The notes under the pieces are model-generated. The model saw only the letters and a program-made list of their open reading frames with translations, ran no database searches and was not told the origin of the DNA. DNA of 64,000 bases from Corinectria fuckeliana (taxonomy: Eukaryota > Ascomycota > Sordariomycetes > Hypocreales > Nectriaceae): contig WPDH01000229.1 of NCBI GenBank assembly GCA_019137255.1, positions 118,662 through 182,661 of the forward strand, given 5' to 3'. Positions 10,661-21,335 of the stretch are shown one piece after another (the first letter of the stretch is position 1; each line of letters begins with the position of its first letter). Position numbers and translations under genes: made by a program.

Positions 10661-12256
10661 ATGTCCGGGAGCGAAACGCTGCCACTATTCAGTCCAACCT
10701 CTTCCAACCCGAGCGGTAGGAACATGGCTCCCAATACTAGTAAGCGCTTTCTCTGGGACTTCTGTGCCCGACTCGACGACATCTCTCTCGTCCCCCCTGA
10801 CCTTGGGGGCCATTGAGTGTTCGACTAATAACCTGCCGACAGAAAGCGCGGTTGCCGAGTGCATCTCCGACGATGCCCTCTCCCACCTAAAGACCTACAA
10901 GTACTCGAGCGTCGACCTCTCCTACGTCTCGAAATACGTCCTCGGACCCTGGGTGCGTGCGCCTCTTCCCGCGAGCTTGCCTCTGCGACTTCTCCTCCCC
11001 CTCGTCGTCCACCGGCAGGGAACAACTTCTGCCCCGTGACACCTCGCCTGCTGACTTTTCTCGTCCTCCCAGTGGAACGCCTTTGTCGAATTTCTGCCGC
11101 TATGGCTTGCCCCGAACATGGTTACCCTTCTCGGGTTCTTCTTCATCCTGGGTAACATTGTGCTACTCGAGATATTCATGCCAGATCTGGTTGGACCGGT
11201 ACGTTTGACGTCACCCCATTGCCCTCCGCAGGGACAATGCTAACGTGAGCGCCAATGCTGCAGGGTCCATCATGGTTATACTTCAGCTTCGCCTTCGGCC
11301 TCTTCATGTACCAGACCATGGACAACGTCGACGGCAAGCAAGCCCGGCGCACCGGAACCTCGAGCGGCCTCGGCGAGCTCTTCGACCACGGCATCGACTC
11401 GCTCAACTGCACCCTCGCCAGCTTGCTCGAGACGGCGGCCATGGGCCTGGGGGCTACGCCAGCCGGCATCTTCACCGCGCTCTGCCCCTGCCTTCCCATG
11501 TTCTTCTCGACCTGGGAGACGTACCACACGCACACTCTCTACCTGGGAGTCATCAACGGCCCTACCGAGGGTCTAATCATTGCCTGCTTGGTCATGATCA
11601 TGTCCGGTATCTATGGGCCCGGCATCTGGACTCAGCCCATGAACCACCTTCTCGGTGACCACCTGCCTGGCCTGGCGCACGTCCTTGGTGAGACCACCTT
11701 CCGAGACATCTGGATCAGCCTCATTGTCGGCTCGCTCGTCTTCACCCAGATCCCCTTTTGCGTGTACAACGTCATCCAGGCGCGCCGAAAGAATGGGCTG
11801 CCTGTGGCCCCTGTCTTTCTGGAGTGGACCCCCATGGCTGTCTACACCATTTCCATTGGCCTATGGGTCTACTCTCCTTACAGTACCCTCATGGCGGAGA
11901 ACCACCTTCTTCTCTTCTGCCTGACCCTGTCGTTCGTCTTCGGTCGCATGACTACCAAGATGATTCTTGCCCACTTGACGCGCCAGCCCTTCCCTTACTG
12001 GACCGTCATGCTGTGGCCCCTCGTCGGCGGCGCCATCATCGGCAACCTGCCCCGATTCGGCCTCTCCCAGGTCAGCGCCCAATTCGAGTTGAACTATCTG
12101 TGGGGGTACTTCTTCTTCGCTCTGGTCGTCTACTTCCGCTGGGCCTACCTTGTGGTGACCAGCATCTGCGAGTACCTTGGCATCAACGCCCTCACCATCC
12201 CAAAGGAGAAGCAGGTCGCCAACAGGATCGCTCGGGACGCCACCAAGCTCCACTAA
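10661..12256 (+). CDS. EPT1: ethanolamine/cholinephosphotransferase (CDP-alcohol phosphatidyltransferase)
   Basis: Four exons: 10661-10739, 10843-10952, 11073-11198 and 11264-12256; 435 aa. The CDP-alcohol phosphotransferase signature DG-x2-AR-x8-G-x3-D-x3-D is complete: DGKQARRTG at residues 128-136, then Asp146 and Asp150. The N-terminal LKTYKYSSVDLSYVSKYVLGPW and WLAPNMVTLLGFFFI segments are typical of eukaryotic EPT1/CPT1. Six or more hydrophobic segments follow, ending in a basic tail. The enzyme transfers phosphoethanolamine or phosphocholine from the CDP-alcohol to diacylglycerol, the last Kennedy-pathway step, in ER or Golgi membranes. Sequence alone does not separate EPT1 from CPT1; most such fungi have a single dual gene. 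Translation could also start at the in-frame ATG at 10724. Confidence 0.93.
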
Positions 12257-12740
12257 GCCTGAAGCCTGATTCATCCCTGCCCACAGGCCATTCATTGTAA
12301 GACATCACATGATAGAAGCGGTCATTGGAAACGAAGATGGCGGAGACGGCACAAGGGCAGGCCTGTTTGAGCACGAACCTATAGAATGGAGGCATTTCAA
12401 CTTCTAGACTCGAGAGGCGGGTAATGGCAAAGCGGGTTTCCGTCAGAGGTGAGGGGAAAAGCATGATGGGCGTTGGGTTATATATTTTACTCGCATTTTC
12501 CGGCGCCCGATACGCACAACCACGGAGCGAACCCGTGGGGATGACAACATATTTATTGTAATAGACTTGGAGCGGGCATGATGTATTGGCGGAGAAGATT
12601 GATCTGTAGCCGTATATATTTAGGCTACGACCTGACCTGTCTTGGACACCGGGGTTAGATTTCTGGGGGTGTCCAAATATGGAGCTCCATATATTGCCAT
12701 GATGATGTTCGTCAGCTTTGAATACTAGCACTGCATCGTC
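12257..12740. other. convergent intergenic region
   Basis: Between the 3' ends of the phosphotransferase and the short-chain dehydrogenase. No gene seen; expected to hold both 3' UTRs. Confidence 0.5.
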
Positions 12741-13673
12741 TCACTCCGCGTCGTCGTGATCAGTCGACACAGCAATGTCCTCCCACTCCCCCAACAGCTT
12801 CAAAGTGCTCTCACACTTCTCCCTGATCACACCCACAGTATCCGATCCCAGCACCAGCCTCACGGGGATCTCCCTCCCCTCCGCCACGCCGGTCCGCGTC
12901 AACACGTCGACCACGACCCGCGCCCCCTTCTCCACATCCCCCAACTGCTTGTTGTCGCTCCTGTCCAGGATGGCCCGGTACTCCTCCGCCCCGGCGGCGT
13001 AGACGTCGCGCAGCCGGCGCCGCGTGCTGACGCGGCGCCCCGCGTTGAGGAACTCGGTGCGGAACATGCCCGGCTCGATGCACGTCGCCGCGATGCCCAG
13101 GGGCGCCAGCTCCGCGCTCATGCTCTCCGAAAAGCCGCTGACGGCCCACTTGCTGGCGTTGTAGAGGCCCGTCGCCGGGCTGCCGTTCCAGCTGGCCAGA
13201 GAGCCGAAGTTTGCGACGACGCCGGCGCGGGCGGCGCGGAGGTGCGGGATCGCCGCGCGGGTCACTTTGACGGCCCCGAGGACGTTGGTGTTGAACTGGT
13301 CGAAGACTTCCTTTTCGCTGTGGTCGTTGCGTCAGTCGATGCCTGTTCAGCAAGCGTTCACGTTCCACCAAAAGCGACCTTACGATGCTTCCTCACAGGC
13401 GCCCTCGAGGACGTAGCCCGCGGCGTTGACTACGTAGGTCAAGCGGCCGTGCAAGTCGTGAGCCTGCGTGACCGTGGCCTCGATGACATGCTCCGGGGCG
13501 GTGACGTCCAGGTCGAGGACGTGGGCGCCTTCTCGGGCGAGGGCGGAGAGACTGGAGGACCGACGGGCGGTGGCGACGACGTGGTGGCCGCGGCGCAGGG
13601 CTTCGAAGGCGATGCTCTTGCCGAAGCCGCTGCTGGCGCCGGTGATGAACCAGACTGGGGGTTGGGAGGTCAT
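12741..13673 (-). CDS. short-chain dehydrogenase/reductase (classical SDR)
   Basis: Two exons, 13673-13384 and 13317-12741; 288 aa, the usual classical SDR length. The cofactor motif TGASSGFG lies at residues 11-18, the NAAG structural motif at about residues 87-90, the catalytic Ser near residue 136 (GSLAS) and YNASK with Tyr149 and Lys153. The basic residues after the glycine motif (TARR) point to NADPH preference. It is closest to fungal oxidoreductases related to retinol or 17-beta-hydroxysteroid dehydrogenases; substrate unknown. No signal or membrane segment. Confidence 0.92.
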
Positions 13674-14249
13674 GATGTGGTGGAGTTGTGACTATGTTGT
13701 GTGTTCTAGTAAGACGAAGGAGTAGATATCCTGCGTGAGTCTTGGTCCTTTAGAATCAACAAGATAGGTGAAGAGTCTTGTTGGCGACCTATGGTGTATT
13801 TATATACATTGCCCTGGCGTTTAAACATCACTTACTCCTATCCCCGAAATCTGGCCATGGTGTTGATGCTGGTGGGGTTCGGCGGATGTTTCGGCGTTAA
13901 GGCCTTTGGCGTTTTGGACGAGGATTGACGTCAACTTGACTCTGGAGTCGAATATACATTGTCGATCACTTGTATAATGTCTCAGCGGATTTCGTCATTG
14001 GTGCTGGTGACGTTTGAAGAGTCCTGATTATTGGTTGCATGGGAGTCATGACTACGGAGTAATGAACAGCATGAGAGAGATTGAGACAGAACACCGTACA
14101 AGTTGCTAATAGCCTGCTCTTCTAGCGCACACTGGTCAAGTCTAACTAGCCGTGTAAAGTCTTCAAACCGGGTTGCAGCATCTAAGAGCTGACAGAAAAA
14201 TTGAAGGAGTCCATGTTGCTAGTTCATGCCTTGATGTCGGGGGGTATCT
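13674..14249. other. intergenic, no gene seen
   Basis: Upstream side of the SDR gene and 3' side of the next minus-strand gene. No domain-bearing frame on either strand. Confidence 0.45.
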
Positions 14250-14864
14250 TTAGGACAGCACGATGGCCACCGCAAGTCCAGCGACAGACATGACGGCAAG
14301 TACACGATCTCGGCATGAAGAGCCGTCGGAAGTCGCCGCTCGAGCCCTTCGCTCTAGTTGCGGTAGGCTGTGCGCTGCCGGGCGCCTCGTCGGCAGTGCC
14401 AATCCGGGAGGATCCCGAGCTGCGGCGGCGAGCAGTCCCTGGCCGGCGGTGATGGTCACAGGGACGTAGTCCCAACTGCCAAAGTCGTTTTCCTCGAGAC
14501 CATCGGGAGAGGCGAACGTCGCCGTGGGAGAGCCGTCGTCGTTGCCGCCGACGTTGACGGTCGTGCACTCTTCCGCGACGGTCCTGCTCATCTCGCAATG
14601 AATAGAGAACTTCCACGGACGTACGGTATCGGTGACGAAGAGGCCGAACACGCCTGTCTCGGCCGCGCCCGGAGCCAGAGTCTTGCTGGCCCACGGCCCG
14701 AGCGTGACGGACTGGTTGTACGTGCCGCAGAGGTTGCTGTCGGTGCCCTCGGGACAGTTCAGGAGGTATGTGGTCGCGGTGGACTCGACGCCGAGAACCT
14801 CAGCTACTAGAGGCTGCGACTCGAAGCCCGCGAGAAGGATTGATGTGGCGACTGGCGAAGGCAT
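14250..14864 (-). CDS. small Thr/Ser-rich protein with C-terminal anchor, fungal secreted family, no visible signal peptide
   Basis: Single exon, 204 aa. The first 80 residues (SILLAGFESQPLVAEVLG, then TATTYLLNCPEGTDSNLCG) match the pattern of a common fungal secreted/GPI protein family in which a short beta-rich domain with two or three cysteines is followed by a Ser/Thr-rich tail. The C-terminus is basic followed by a hydrophobic stretch (VLAVMSVAGLAVAIVLS) suited to a GPI signal. Unlike most relatives, the N-terminus MPSPVATSILL is not a convincing signal peptide, so either an upstream exon is missing from my model or the protein is no longer secreted. The 5' end is duplicated in inverted orientation at 15233-15405. 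Confidence 0.6.
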   Translation of the reverse strand: MPSPVATSILLAGFESQPLVAEVLGVESTATTYLLNCPEGTDSNLCGTYNQSVTLGPWASKTLAPGAAETGVFGLFVTDTVRPWKFSIHCEMSRTVAEECTTVNVGGNDDGSPTATFASPDGLEENDFGSWDYVPVTITAGQGLLAAAARDPPGLALPTRRPAAHSLPQLERRARAATSDGSSCRDRVLAVMSVAGLAVAIVLS

Positions 14865-15232
14865 GCTTGATGCATGTTCGATGTAGAGGACAGTGAACGA
14901 CGACAGTGGACAAGAAACGGATGTGGGGGGTTGAAGTGTTATTTATTAGTTGAAAAGGCTGAGAAAGACTTAAAAGGTAGTAATGGTTGGGAAATGGTTG
15001 GGTCTTCCTGAGCTTCCACCGTATATCGACGATGTGGTGACCTTGATGACCTTGTGGCATGTCAAACAACAAACCCGTTGAAACCAGACTTCTTCATCCT
15101 TCGAACATATAAGTTTGATCATCTTGCACTGGCACGACTCGTGCAGAGAGAGCTTGATGGTATTGTGAAGAGCCTCATCATCCAGATCAACGACGCTCGC
15201 TCTCTCCATGATCACCTCTTGACCTCTTCCAC
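14865..15232. other. spacer between the two head-to-head copies
   Basis: Promoter side of the minus-strand gene. Its last part (14865-14945) is itself matched in inverted orientation by 15233-15333. No other gene. Confidence 0.5.
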
Positions 15233-15405
15233 TACTAAATAACGCTTCAAAATCCCCCACACTCGTTTCTCGCCCGCTATCGTCGTTCTGGTCATTTGTT
15301 GGTTTCGCGCCCCTTTTACATCGAATAACAAAGATGCCTTCACCAGTCGCCACATCAATCCTTCTCTCGGAATTTGATTCTCGGCCTCTAGTAAAGGAGC
15401 CAGGG
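15233..15405 (+). pseudogene. truncated inverted copy of the 14864 gene's 5' end
   Basis: On the plus strand, about 100 bases of leader and about 23 codons (15334-15405, starting MPSPVATSILL) match the leader and start of the minus-strand gene that begins at 14864. Both read ctactaaataac or close to it, then cttcaa, a pyrimidine stretch with tcgtcgtt, tacatcgaa and the same ATG context. The match stops after the codons for RPLVKE; what follows (GHQGCFRRHH) is unrelated and soon runs into the antisense of the amidase 3' end. It is therefore a head-to-head, truncated duplication. Confidence 0.65.
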
Positions 15406-15505
15406 CATCAGGGCTGCTTCCGTCGCCACCATGTGCACTCGGTTCAACGATCGGCCCTTGCTTCTGCGCAAGCGTCCAGGTCCGGAACTCGCCTTGGATC
15501 ATCCT

Positions 15506-17358
15506 TCACTCACGTGCCGCGACCGATACACCTGCAAAGTAGCTGTCAGAGCAACAAACCACATCCACGCCATTCTCCGATGCGGCTTTGTCGATTCCTT
15601 CTGTTGCTGCCCAACGCTTGCAGTGTTCAAGCCACTCGGAAACATCTTCATCTGGCTTTGACGCTTTGACGAGTCCAGTAAGCCCGTCTTGGTTAGGGCA
15701 GTAGTCTGTATGAGGCCATGTTAATCAGGCTCGAGGGATTGATAGCATTCTAGCATTATGAATACCCTTGTGAAGTTCGGTGTCTGCGTGGTCCTTGTTG
15801 AACTGAATGATCTCTTCCAACGTGCGAACTTTCGAGACCTTGAGGGTCGTCAGATATCGCTCGAAGGCGTTCTTTCCTTGCTGTTCTAGCAGAAAATGAA
15901 GTCAGCTGACACTCGTTCGGGCATCTCTTCAATCCAGATGCTTACTTATGATGATGTCCATCAGATCATCGACGTTTGTGTCCCCAATCATGTACTCCTC
16001 GGGAGGAATAATATGCACGTCAACGACCTTCACCCCGTTCCGGCGCAGCTCATCTTTTGCTTTCTGGTACTCCTCGGCCTGTGTCATGTCAGCAAATCAT
16101 GAACCCTGTGTAGGGCCGTGAGGGAGAACTCTAACAGTTTGCTTGAAGTAATTTGGATCACCAGCTTGGGTATGAGGTGGCAGCCTCCATTTTTCAATGT
16201 CGACGAAACCTACCGAGACCTCTTTAGCTTGACGGAGGATACGACAGAGGCCAGGCTCGAACCACTTTTCGAAGAGAAAACAGCGTCGCATGTGAGGGCC
16301 ACGTCCAGAGCAGACTTTCCAAATGCGCCGACCGTGTCAAAGCAAGCAGTGACCTCTATAATTCCCGTCAAAGGGATAGATCCGTGAGTAAGCTTCAGTG
16401 CATACGAAGCGGCAACAGCTGCCGGAGACACCAGAGACCCGGAGGTTTCCGTCCCCAGAGAAATAGGGGCAAAGCCACATGCTACACCAACGGCAGACCC
16501 GGTAGATGAACCGGCGGGGGTCTGTAGAAACAATCAGTCAAACGCATCGTGCCATTATCTTGGTGCCACAAACCGTCTCGCCTCTAGGCTTCTCTCCAAT
16601 TTCGTAACCCGTAGGAATGTAGGCGGGCTCGCACATACCCCCCACGGCGGACCATCCACTTACACCTCTGTTGATGCTAGTTAGCCTGGTTCTTAGAAAC
16701 TGGAGCTCAAGCCGATGGTGATCCGTCTTACTTTAGTCCGACAAACTCCTGTATGTAGTCAGTACCGGAAGAGTCGCATGATGTCACATAAGGGAGTGGA
16801 AGATGTCAGCCTGGGCTTACCGTTAAGTTTGCTTTCCCAAGAATAATCAAGCCACGATCGATCAACTAATCATCAGTGACCGCAGTTAGCGAAGCTGTGT
16901 CAACAAATCCAAGGTTCTCACATTGTTGACAACAGGACCGTTGCCAGACGGGCACGAATCGCGAAGCGCATAAGAGCCTGCAGTAGTCGGAATCCCAAGG
17001 GAGGCGTCGGTTGCAATGTTGTCCTAGGCGGAAGAAACAAAAGTCAGCTAGTGCTGCTTTCATGCGAAGGCTAAGTTTCTTAGAGATGGCTGGTTACCTT
17101 CAGCAAGATTGGTACTCCGTGCAAAGGGCCCCTTAGTGTTCCCTTCTGCCGTTCCTCATCAAGTCTAGCAGCGCAGGCTATGAGCTGGAATCTCGGAGGT
17201 GAAGAGATGACGGCCCTGCGTTTCGCCCCTTTGGTGTTGTGCGCCTCAATGTGTGAGAGGTAAGATTCTACGATCTGCAAGCTGCTGATCCTGCCCGACT
17301 CGAGGAGCTGTCGAAGGTCGTCCGCAGTGGTTGTCAACACGTCAAACAGCGACGGCAT
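15506..17358 (-). pseudogene. amidase (amidase-signature family), 3'-truncated and frameshifted
   Basis: Starts at 17358 (MPSLFDVLTTTADDLRQLL). Many short introns separate recognisable amidase-signature segments: HGVPILLK with the catalytic Lys (exon ending about 17102), DNIATD and PTTAGSYALRD, GLIILGKANL, SGWSAVGGMCEPAYIPTG, and the GSSTGSAVGVACGF/GTETSGSL segment holding the cis-Ser and nucleophile Ser (exon starting 16521). After KLKR near 16220-16270 the frame must shift to continue into VGFVDIEKWRLPP. The last recognisable segment, GVDVVCCSDSYFAGVSVAA, runs into a stop at 15508, and the roughly 100 residues that should follow (the GYPxATxPLG region of the family) are absent, replaced by the sequence around the inverted duplication. 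Intact members hydrolyse amides in the cytosol; this copy is probably non-functional. Confidence 0.75.
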
Positions 17359-17990
17359 CGTGATCTCGGCCTAGAGGCCATTGTCGAGTAAGGTAGGGTA
17401 TGTTTGATCGCGAAGGAATTAAGAGGAGCTGTGCTGGAATGGAAGGAGTTGGGATAGAGGGGCAAATGCAAGCGAGCTGTCTGTCACGGCGAAACTTTCT
17501 GGCGGAAAAGCCACCCGTATGGGCACCATGCGCGCTGCTCTAGGCCTCAATGTCGGCAGTGAGATTCAGATTGTAGTAGTCCTTGTAGTAAGCTCTGCAT
17601 TTGGACGTGTTTCAACACTCTCGCAGAGATGTTAGACCGTAACCTGCGGAAGATCCTTGGGCTGACTTGCATCTTGCCTGTGTCAGAACCAGAGTCCCAT
17701 GACACAACAAGGTACCACAAGTTGTTTTCATGGAATTGAACAAGGTAGACTTCTCCAAGCTAGTCGCACATGATGCCGTCGCAAGCCACTAACTGCTCTG
17801 GATGGACGGTCCGAGGATCACAAAAGGCCAAAGGCTGGTGCTGAATCACTGATGGATATCCACGTCAGACTGCTCGCTTTCTAGATAAAAGTCGTCAAGG
17901 AACTTCGGAAGCATCCTCTAGGTTTGTATGAATCACGAACTCTTTCAGTCACTGAATTAATGGAAAGTTTTCGTAATAAAGGCAGTACCC
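17359..17990. other. divergent region between the amidase and NLR relics
   Basis: Separates the divergent amidase and NLR. It probably contains decayed NLR N-terminal sequence: stretches such as gtcaaggaacttcgg followed by a SFRNKGSTLE-like reading around 17970 look coding but cannot be joined in frame. Confidence 0.35.
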
Positions 17991-20580
17991 TGGAACCATA
18001 TCGACGGCTTCCTGAACAGCACTCTCATAGACATCCAGAAACACTACGAAAATATCCGAGATCTTGCCGACTCCAATGCCACAATGACTAGCAACCTATC
18101 CTTACCCAGGCCACACTTGGGCCAGCAGTGACATTTCCGATCATGGTGCTGCCCATTCCTGATAATCCCGACTTCTTCGGACGCGAGGAAGCTATCCAAC
18201 GCATCCACGACCACGTGGACCCCTCCAGGCGCAAGCTCAGACTAGGATGCTTCACCATTCACGGCATGGGCGGCATTGGCAAGACTCAAATTGCAGCTTC
18301 GTATGCGTATAGGTACTGCCGGAACGTGGAAGAAAGGTCGTACGACGCCGTCTTCTGGGTTGCCAGCGAGACCAAGGCAGCAATACGCCAAAGCTTTTGC
18401 AGCATCGCCATGGCCCTGAAGCTTGCAGGAGTCACAGAAAGGAGCGACCTGTCCAGCGTGTTGTCTGCAGTCCATCTTTGGTTGAGCCAGTCCGGTAAGC
18501 TCCAGCCACCAAGTTGCTCTTTGTTACAGCGACGCTAAAGCAAGGGTGTAGACAAGAGGTGGCTTTTGATATTCGACAACGCGGAAAGCTGGGACGACAT
18601 CATGCCGGACTTCTGGCCGAAAGCTGGTGCTTCTGGCGCCGTGATTGTCACAAGCCGTGACTTCAGCCTTGCCAACAGCCCTGCAAGCGCCGGGGAGGAA
18701 CTTCAAACCTTCACTGCTGACGAGAGCTCAGGATTTGCCGAATCGATCCTCAAGGATTGGGACTCGAGCGCTGACGAGGAGCGGGAGGCTTTGAACCAGC
18801 TGCTCGCAAAACTCGATGGCCTACCGCTCGCCATTCACCAGATATCCAGTCTGATAAATGCTGAGGACAGCTGTGTTGCAGATTTCTTGGACGTTTACAA
18901 CGAGCATGCCGACGAGTTCCATGAGGATCGAGGAGGCGACCATCAGGCTTTCTATCCGCACTCACTCGAGACTGTGTGGCGTTTCGCCATTGACAGGTTC
19001 TCCCGCGATCCAGAGTCTCAATTGATGCTAGGAGCTGTCTGTCTCCTTTCACCCGACTCTATCCCAGAGAAGTTTTTCCACGCGCGTAAAGACCTCTCTC
19101 TTCCGAACGATGCGCGGGTTCTGCTATGACCCCATGAAGTAAGGAAACGACAGGCCCTTCAAATGCGAGGCAAAGTGTTCACGCTAATTTGACAACTACA
19201 GAGTTCGGAAGACACTAAGAACCATTAGGTCTTCCGGAGTTATTAGTATATCCAGGAGCTCCATCAGAATCTATAGGTTGTTGCAATCAGCCTTCATGAA
19301 GCGTGTCGAACCAGGTATTCAAAGCGCAATATTTAGTGTCACATCAATTCTTCTCAACGAGGCGTTCCCTAAGCAGCGCTACGGCGATCCCCTATACGAA
19401 CATTGGGAAGTATGCTCCAAATATGCCCTCCATGTTCAAGCCCTTGCCAGAAATTGGCTCTCTGCGTCCGAGGTGGGACACGCATTCCCTGCGTCTGCTG
19501 ACTTTCTTCAACTCCTTTCCCACGCAGCTTGGTATGTGCTACACAGACGGGAAAATCCTTCGCTAACACATAAGCCCTTAGGTACTTCCGAGAGCTCTGC
19601 GACTTTGAGAGTGCAATCGAACTCGTCGAAATCGGACTGAAGGCTGCCGGCGACCAGCACGAGATCACCGCTGCGCATTTGCTCAACACTGCGGGAGTGG
19701 TCAAGGAGCTCACTTACGAGTATTCCCTTGTCCCGAGAGGCACTTCAGAAGTCCTTGGACATTCGCTTGAGGGTGCTAGGAGCCGACCACCTAGACACAA
19801 ACGGCGTGAGAACGAACCTAGCATCCATCATTGCGGCACAGGGGGGATACGACGTGGCCTTGAAGCTGTACGAGGAAGCCGAGATGGCCAGCACGGCCTC
19901 TTCGGCACAAGATAAACGGCTCGCTTCGTGTCGGTATGCCGCCAATTATGGGCGATGCTTCACGGAGCTCGGCGAGTATGCGAAAGCACGCCTGAATCTC
20001 GTGCGAAGTCTGGAGATCCTAGATTCTGGGCAAGGCAACTCCTTGTACAGACGAGCTATCGAATACTGCTTCGGTAACCTGAACCTCGCCGAAAGAAACT
20101 TCGAGGACGCCAGAGCCAACTACGGAAACTGCCTCAAAGGCTATCCCAAGGAAATCCAAGACAAGAATACCCTTCTGACGTGCGGTTGCTACTATAAGCT
20201 AGCGCTGATTGAGATGCACCTTGGTCACCAGGAAGCTGTCCTGTAAGTATGGTTGTGTTCGCGACCCTGTCCACAGGTGTCTTCTTCTCGACCCTCGTGA
20301 GAGAGCTAACGCAGTCGGCAGAGGACAGCTTAACGATGCCATGAGGCTGGCCCAGAAGATCAACGCACAAGGCTATGTTGGCCGGATTCTCCTGGTCAAG
20401 GCAGAGCTCGCTCGGAAAGACGATTCGAACCGACTCGAGCTGGGAGAATCCGAAGAAGAAACTCAGCTCAAAGTAAATGCTGTCCGAAACAATCTCGAGG
20501 CTCGAGTGTCCAGCCATGACCTTGCTCAAACCCGATACAGCAGCATCTTTGACTACTTCATTGCGCGGCAAGCCCGTTAG
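17991..20580 (+). pseudogene. NB-ARC/TPR NLR (STAND) protein with several frame breaks
   Basis: Recognisable parts in order: a helical linker (GFLNSTLIDIQKHYENIRDL) from about 18003; VLPIPDNPDFFGRE; Walker A GMGGIGKT near 18268; after an intron, Walker B RWLLIFDNAE near 18560; the GAVIVTSRD motif; DGLPLA near 18818; then a winged-helix-like part, VRKTLRTIRSSGVISI after an intron at 19202, and TPR-like repeats (AALQKSLDIRLRVLGADHLDT, then AKARLNLVRSLEIL) to 20580. Fungal NLRs of this type act in non-self recognition or programmed cell death. The reading frame must shift at least three times: near 18108 (linker to NB domain), near 19125 (stop in DARVLL before YDPMK) and near 19726 (within a TPR). 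No N-terminal effector domain remains readable. It is a relic or a badly assembled gene. Confidence 0.8.
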
Positions 20581-21335
20581 ACTGTTTGGGGCGGCTCAGG
20601 CAGTCCACGACCGGTGCACTGTTGACCGCGGGTGGTGACTTGAGAAACAAGATGTCTATTGTGTTTATGCTATCTCGCTTCGGCGAACTGAATTAAGTTA
20701 CTCTTTGATCATGAGTCTCAGTCGAGATGTATCATTGAAGGACGGAGCTTCATTAGGGCTCTAGTTTCCCGTCCTGTCACGAACATGACTTTGGCCTAGC
20801 TTGCATCCGTCTATCCCTTAGGCAGTCATCAAGCGCGATGCAAGCGTGGCCAACCAATATCTCCCAACCATCTATTCACGTCAATTACTTCTAAGCCATA
20901 TATGACTTTCATGTATCAGTATTTGACCCGATCTTGCATCCGTATGAAGGCAACATTGCGACAAAGTTAGTTTTACGCCCTGCTTCTAGAAGGCCATGCA
21001 CATAAAAATACTTGAGCCCGGTCCAAGGAGTGCCAATAAAACGCATGGCTCATCCAGTTGTAGCCATAAAGGGCTCAAATAGGCAGAGGAACATCGGACT
21101 CGGCTTCATTTAGAAGAAAACATGCCTCCAAAAAGTTTGCTCTATTCTTTTAGCCCATGAAGATCTCGCTCCTCGTTTTCGCTTATTGTACATCATATAC
21201 ATGGCCCATCTTGCCCGGGCTTGAGCCTCCTCTCTGCGCCTCCTCCTCACCCGGCACCGTGCCACGCCATCGTTGCAGTCGGAGGCTTCATAGGTGCCGT
21301 CTATCAAAAGTACGAATCGTCTCTCCTAGGTTCCC
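20581..21335. other. intergenic, no gene seen
   Basis: Between the NLR relic and the 3' end of the Swp1 gene. Only short chance frames. Confidence 0.5.

Noticed and set aside
12756..13691. 311-codon plus-strand frame opposite the SDR gene
   Set aside because: It is the antisense of a well-supported SDR with intact catalytic residues, with Val/Asp/Gly-biased composition only.
16195..16225. Intron starting at gtaggt to explain the amidase frame break
   Set aside because: It would remove VGFVDIEKWRLPP, which is conserved family sequence, so a frameshift is the better explanation.
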